The translations under genes and the position numbers were made by a program. The notes beneath the pieces are model-generated. The model made no database searches, was not told the DNA's origin, and saw only the letters and a program-made list of their open reading frames with translations. DNA of 64,000 bases from Alicyclobacillus fastidiosus (lineage in GTDB: Bacteria; Bacillota; Bacilli; Alicyclobacillales; Alicyclobacillaceae). The DNA lies in assembly GCF_026651875.1 (NCBI RefSeq), contig NZ_CP104067.1, positions 2,232,001 to 2,296,000 on the forward strand, written 5' to 3'. This document shows positions 61,475 to 64,000 of the stretch, one piece after another (position 1 is the stretch's first letter; each line of letters starts with the position of its first letter).

Positions 61475-62034
61475 TTCATATAACAACTGCATAAGTCATG
61501 AAGTTATATGTTTATAAGAAAAAATATGGGTTTTATTTTTTGAACAATTACTCTGTCTTGAATAGCGTAAAATGCTATAATCAACACAGATTGTACATCG
61601 TTTTTATCAAATTGATGCGTGAAAATGTTCGCTATGTGCAGTTATCTCAAAGATCTAGAGAACCTTCCGGTACTTTTCTGCCCATAATGGATTGAGAGAG
61701 AGTACAAGAAGCGGGCTGTCCATCGTTTTCATGTTTAGGCGCATGTCGGAAAGTCGAAGTACTTATTCTTTTACTTATGGAAACCTATCCACATTGTCTA
61801 ATTTGTCTCTGAATCCTGAAACGAGATGGGAATGGAGGTTTGCATGTTGGTTATGGGGGGATTGAATCCAACAGCCGATTTTTCTTATTTATGTCGCGAC
61901 ACATGAGCGATATTGATGACGATATCTAGGTTGAACAGTTGACCAGCTTAAATATTTGACTATTTTGATGTATTATACACCTAATAAATACTCTATTTTG
62001 GTTCGAGTTGTATTTTACTCAATCTCCATTTAAC
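61475..62034. other. AT-rich region without a supported gene
   Basis: About 560 bases of low-GC sequence between the decayed gene and the IS element. A 65-codon open frame is probably chance. No tRNA, repeat array or clear promoter was seen. Confidence 0.4.
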
Positions 62035-62051
62035 ATTGAGCGTTTTGCAGA
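62035..62051 (+). repeat. left terminal inverted repeat of the IS
   Basis: 17 bases, exact reverse complement of 63470-63486. Confidence 0.9.
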
Positions 62052-62163
62052 TTTCTAAGCCCTTGCGGGGCAAGGGATAACAGGACATAAAAAAGGACTT
62101 CACCCCAACATCGAGAAAATTTCAAGTGACGAAACAAGAAACCTCGACAGGAGGAAAGTCCAC

Positions 62164-63366
62164 TTGTATCTTCTCCAAAAGTCTCTGTTTTCCTTTGAAG
62201 AGTGGCTAGAAATCGAACCCAGTGAGCGATTGGAGCTGTTCTTTTCCGCACTGGATTTGCAACCATATGCCGCAAAGTTGAGGAATTCGTCACCCCAGGG
62301 TGCAAAACCTATCAATCGTGAAGCAATTTTACGAGCGTTACTGGCTGCGCCGCTTGAGGGCATTTCGACTTTTTCTCGGCTACACAAGCGCTTGAGAACC
62401 GACTTGCAGTTTAGGTACCAATGCGGTTTCCGGTTAGATGAACCAGCCCCATCGATTGCCACATTCAGTCGAGTTTTCATGACAGTTGTGGATAGAGGCC
62501 TTGCTAAGGAACTCTTCATTGACCTGGTCAGCCAATGTAAAGAGTTCGGTATTGTTGATGGGAGTCACATTGCTATCGACAGTACGGCGATTGGTGCCTA
62601 TGAGAAAAAGCAGCCAAAATCACGGAGTAAAGGTTCGGGTAATGCCAATTGGGGTGCCAAGTTCGACACGTTCGGTAATAAACTCACATGGTTCGGATAC
62701 AAAATTCATCTTGCTGTAGATACCGCTAGTGAACTACCGGTTTCCTTAGAGGTCACACCTGCTCATGTGTATGACGGAGAAATGGCGATGCCATTGATAA
62801 AAGACGTTGTTGAGAACTACGGCTGGAAAGTTAAGTTCGTCATGATGGACGCCGGATATGACCAGGTGAAGAATTATGAAGTCGCTCGCAGCTATGGTGC
62901 ACAGGCAATCATAGCATTGAACCGAAGAGGTGAAAAAGAGCCACCTGCTGGGATAGCGTCCAACGGAACACCTTGTTGCTCCATGGGTTATGACATGGTC
63001 TACTGGGGCGCTGATGGTGATCGGCTAAAGTTCCGTTGCCCTCACGTTCTGGGCAAGGTGAATTGCCCTCTCGGGGCAGCAGCTTGCTCTGATTCCAACT
63101 ATGGAATGGTTATCAAGAAGAACATCAATGAAGATATTCGTCGCTACTCGAATCCACACCGAAACACACGCGGTTGGACAGAGTTGTACGACGAACGAAC
63201 TTCGACTGAACGCTGTAACTCAAGACTTAAGGAGAATCTCACGGCAAACGATGTTCACGTTCGTGGTATCCAAAAAGTCACGACACATGTTTATCTCAAT
63301 GTCATAGTTTTGTTAGCATCTGCACTTGCGACGAGAAAAGCAGCTAGCACGCAAACAGTAGCCTAA
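62164..63366 (+). CDS. DDE transposase (IS4/IS1182-like)
   Basis: An intact 400-residue transposase. The DDE residues are visible as D139 (IAIDSTAIG), D229 (VMMDAGYD) and E349 within the YREK-like YDERTSTERCNSRLKEN. The N-terminal ~100 residues, with REAILRALLAAPLEGIST, form the DUF772-like DNA-binding region. A Cys-containing segment (RCPHVLGKVNCPLG), typical for IS1182 relatives, lies between the second D and the E. Translation starts at a TTG with gacaggagg at about 9 bases. Confidence 0.9.
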   Translation: MYLLQKSLFSFEEWLEIEPSERLELFFSALDLQPYAAKLRNSSPQGAKPINREAILRALLAAPLEGISTFSRLHKRLRTDLQFRYQCGFRLDEPAPSIATFSRVFMTVVDRGLAKELFIDLVSQCKEFGIVDGSHIAIDSTAIGAYEKKQPKSRSKGSGNANWGAKFDTFGNKLTWFGYKIHLAVDTASELPVSLEVTPAHVYDGEMAMPLIKDVVENYGWKVKFVMMDAGYDQVKNYEVARSYGAQAIIALNRRGEKEPPAGIASNGTPCCSMGYDMVYWGADGDRLKFRCPHVLGKVNCPLGAAACSDSNYGMVIKKNINEDIRRYSNPHRNTRGWTELYDERTSTERCNSRLKENLTANDVHVRGIQKVTTHVYLNVIVLLASALATRKAASTQTVA

Positions 63367-63469
63367 TGTCCGTACTGATGATAATACCTGCATAAGTGCA
63401 TTGCAAAAAATGTAAAGGTAAGTCCCTAATTCGCTTGTCGTTTCTTTTTACTCCATCAAAAAACTTCAT

Positions 63470-63486
63470 TCTGCAAAACGCTCAAT
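63470..63486 (-). repeat. right terminal inverted repeat of the IS
   Basis: 17 bases, exact reverse complement of 62035-62051. Confidence 0.9.
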
Positions 63487-63562
63487 ATTATATAACCATT
63501 TTTAAATTTTCGGAACAGCGAAAAGAGATTAAATCATAGATAATTAATCGAGGTATTCCATA

Positions 63563-64000
63563 ATGCAAAATATTACGGTTTATGATATTGCCAGAGAAGC
63601 AAATGTGTCTGTATCAACGGTATCCCGTGTGCTTAATGGCACAGCGCCTGTAAAAGAATCAACACGGAATCTAATACTCGAGATTATAGAGAAGTATCAA
63701 TTTCAGCCGAATGCTTTGGCCCGGAGTTTGATAAAAAAAGAGACCAAAACGATTGGAATTATCCTTCCGGATATCACGAATCCATTTTTTCCGGAAGTTT
63801 TTTCGGGTGCTGAAAATGCACTGCGTGAAGCTGGATATACATTTTTTCTTTGCACTACGGCAGGAGATAGTAGACGGGAATCAGAATATTTGAGCATCCT
63901 ACGGGAGAGGCAAGTAGATGGAATTCTATTTTTGGGGGGGCGTATTAACAGGAGCAACTGTGAGCCAGATTTGGTCCAGGAGGTTGTAGATATAAGTAAG
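63563..64000 (+). CDS. LacI family transcriptional regulator, N-terminal part
   Basis: An open frame with no stop before the window end, encoding at least 146 residues. The LacI-type HTH is at the start (TVYDIAREANVSVSTVSRVLNG, with the hinge helix PNALARSLIKK), followed by the sugar-binding domain opening TIGIILPDITNPFFPEVF. The ATG follows a moderate cgaggt site. It lies 76 bases beyond the IS right end, so the element may affect its promoter. The nearby nucleoside hydrolase raises ribose or nucleoside control as a possibility, with no direct support. Confidence 0.93.
   Translation, partial: MQNITVYDIAREANVSVSTVSRVLNGTAPVKESTRNLILEIIEKYQFQPNALARSLIKKETKTIGIILPDITNPFFPEVFSGAENALREAGYTFFLCTTAGDSRRESEYLSILRERQVDGILFLGGRINRSNCEPDLVQEVVDISK

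Larger units (their letters stand above)
62035..63486 (+). mobile_element. insertion sequence with 17-bp perfect terminal inverted repeats
   Basis: The ends are ATTGAGCGTTTTGCAGA (62035-62051) and its exact reverse complement (63470-63486), giving an element of 1,452 bases with one transposase gene. A CCCTTGC/GCAAGGG hairpin at 62060-62076, inside the left end, may block read-in transcription. No clear target duplication is seen next to the ends. The layout fits the IS5/IS1182-like group of DDE elements. It looks intact and potentially mobile. Confidence 0.85.

Noticed and set aside
1..64000. CRISPR arrays, rRNA and tRNA genes
   Set aside because: I saw no regularly spaced direct repeats and no cloverleaf-like sequence with a TTC-loop motif in the right context, and no rRNA segments; short repeats such as that near 43500 are within coding sequence.

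Overview
The window looks like chromosomal DNA of an endospore-forming member of the Bacilli. The spore evidence is direct: an alpha/beta small acid-soluble spore protein, a GerA/GerC/GerB germinant-receptor operon, a Spo0E-like phosphatase and a DUF421-DUF1657 (2Duf-like) protein with a partner DUF1657 protein. Moderately high GC in the first ~50 kb, strong Shine-Dalgarno sites, frequent GTG/TTG starts and the CobT-BluB fusion suggest an Alicyclobacillus-like organism. That genus-level guess is inference; no rRNA or tRNA gene is present to test it.

Layout. 0-14 kb: housekeeping and accessory genes (ABC-2 exporter pair, acetamidase/formamidase, cysteine-rich copper-storage-like protein, MetA with the acetyl-CoA-type Glu111, CDF zinc exporter, Spo0E-like protein, Lgt paralogue, AlkA-type glycosylase, polysaccharide deacetylase, SASP, HAD dehalogenase, QueE-QueD, HxlR). 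14.3-21.4 kb: cobalamin region. A CobT-BluB fusion is followed by a B12 riboswitch with an intrinsic terminator, then btuF-btuC-btuD-cobU-cobS and a convergent CobC-like phosphatase. 23.2-31.5 kb: a branched-chain/acyl-CoA catabolic cluster resembling the yng genes of Bacillus (biotin carboxylase, carrier, HMG-CoA lyase, enoyl-CoA hydratase, carboxyltransferase, ScoA/ScoB, and on the opposite strand acyl-CoA dehydrogenase and MaoC). 31.6-34.2 kb: a divergent MocR regulator and EamA exporter. 35.9-42.2 kb: spore genes (gerB, a small ORF, gerC, gerA; 2Duf-like and DUF1657). 42.4-46 kb: marR-MFS-ABC drug-export operon. 46-51 kb: GNATs, a DHA3-type MFS exporter with an attenuator-like leader, PhzF, a PPOX-fold protein and a VOC protein.

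From about 51 kb the window turns into an accessory region. It holds a broken quinone oxidoreductase, an MFS tail fragment, a three-gene catabolic operon (MFS, isochorismatase-like hydrolase, PuuE-like deacetylase), a MarR remnant next to a heterodimeric ABC exporter (YheI/YheH type), a nucleoside hydrolase, a multiply disrupted gene, an intact IS element with 17-bp perfect terminal inverted repeats, and the start of a LacI-family regulator cut by the window end. AT content rises visibly across the last ~9 kb, which fits acquired DNA and decay.

The observations I rate most worth checking are: (1) the leader at 46.77-46.87 kb, where a 7-codon peptide sits just before a stem that masks the Shine-Dalgarno site of a macrolide-efflux-like MFS gene; (2) the CobT-BluB fusion lying outside the B12-riboswitch-controlled unit; and (3) the 2Duf/DUF1657 pair without a spoVA2mob operon around it.
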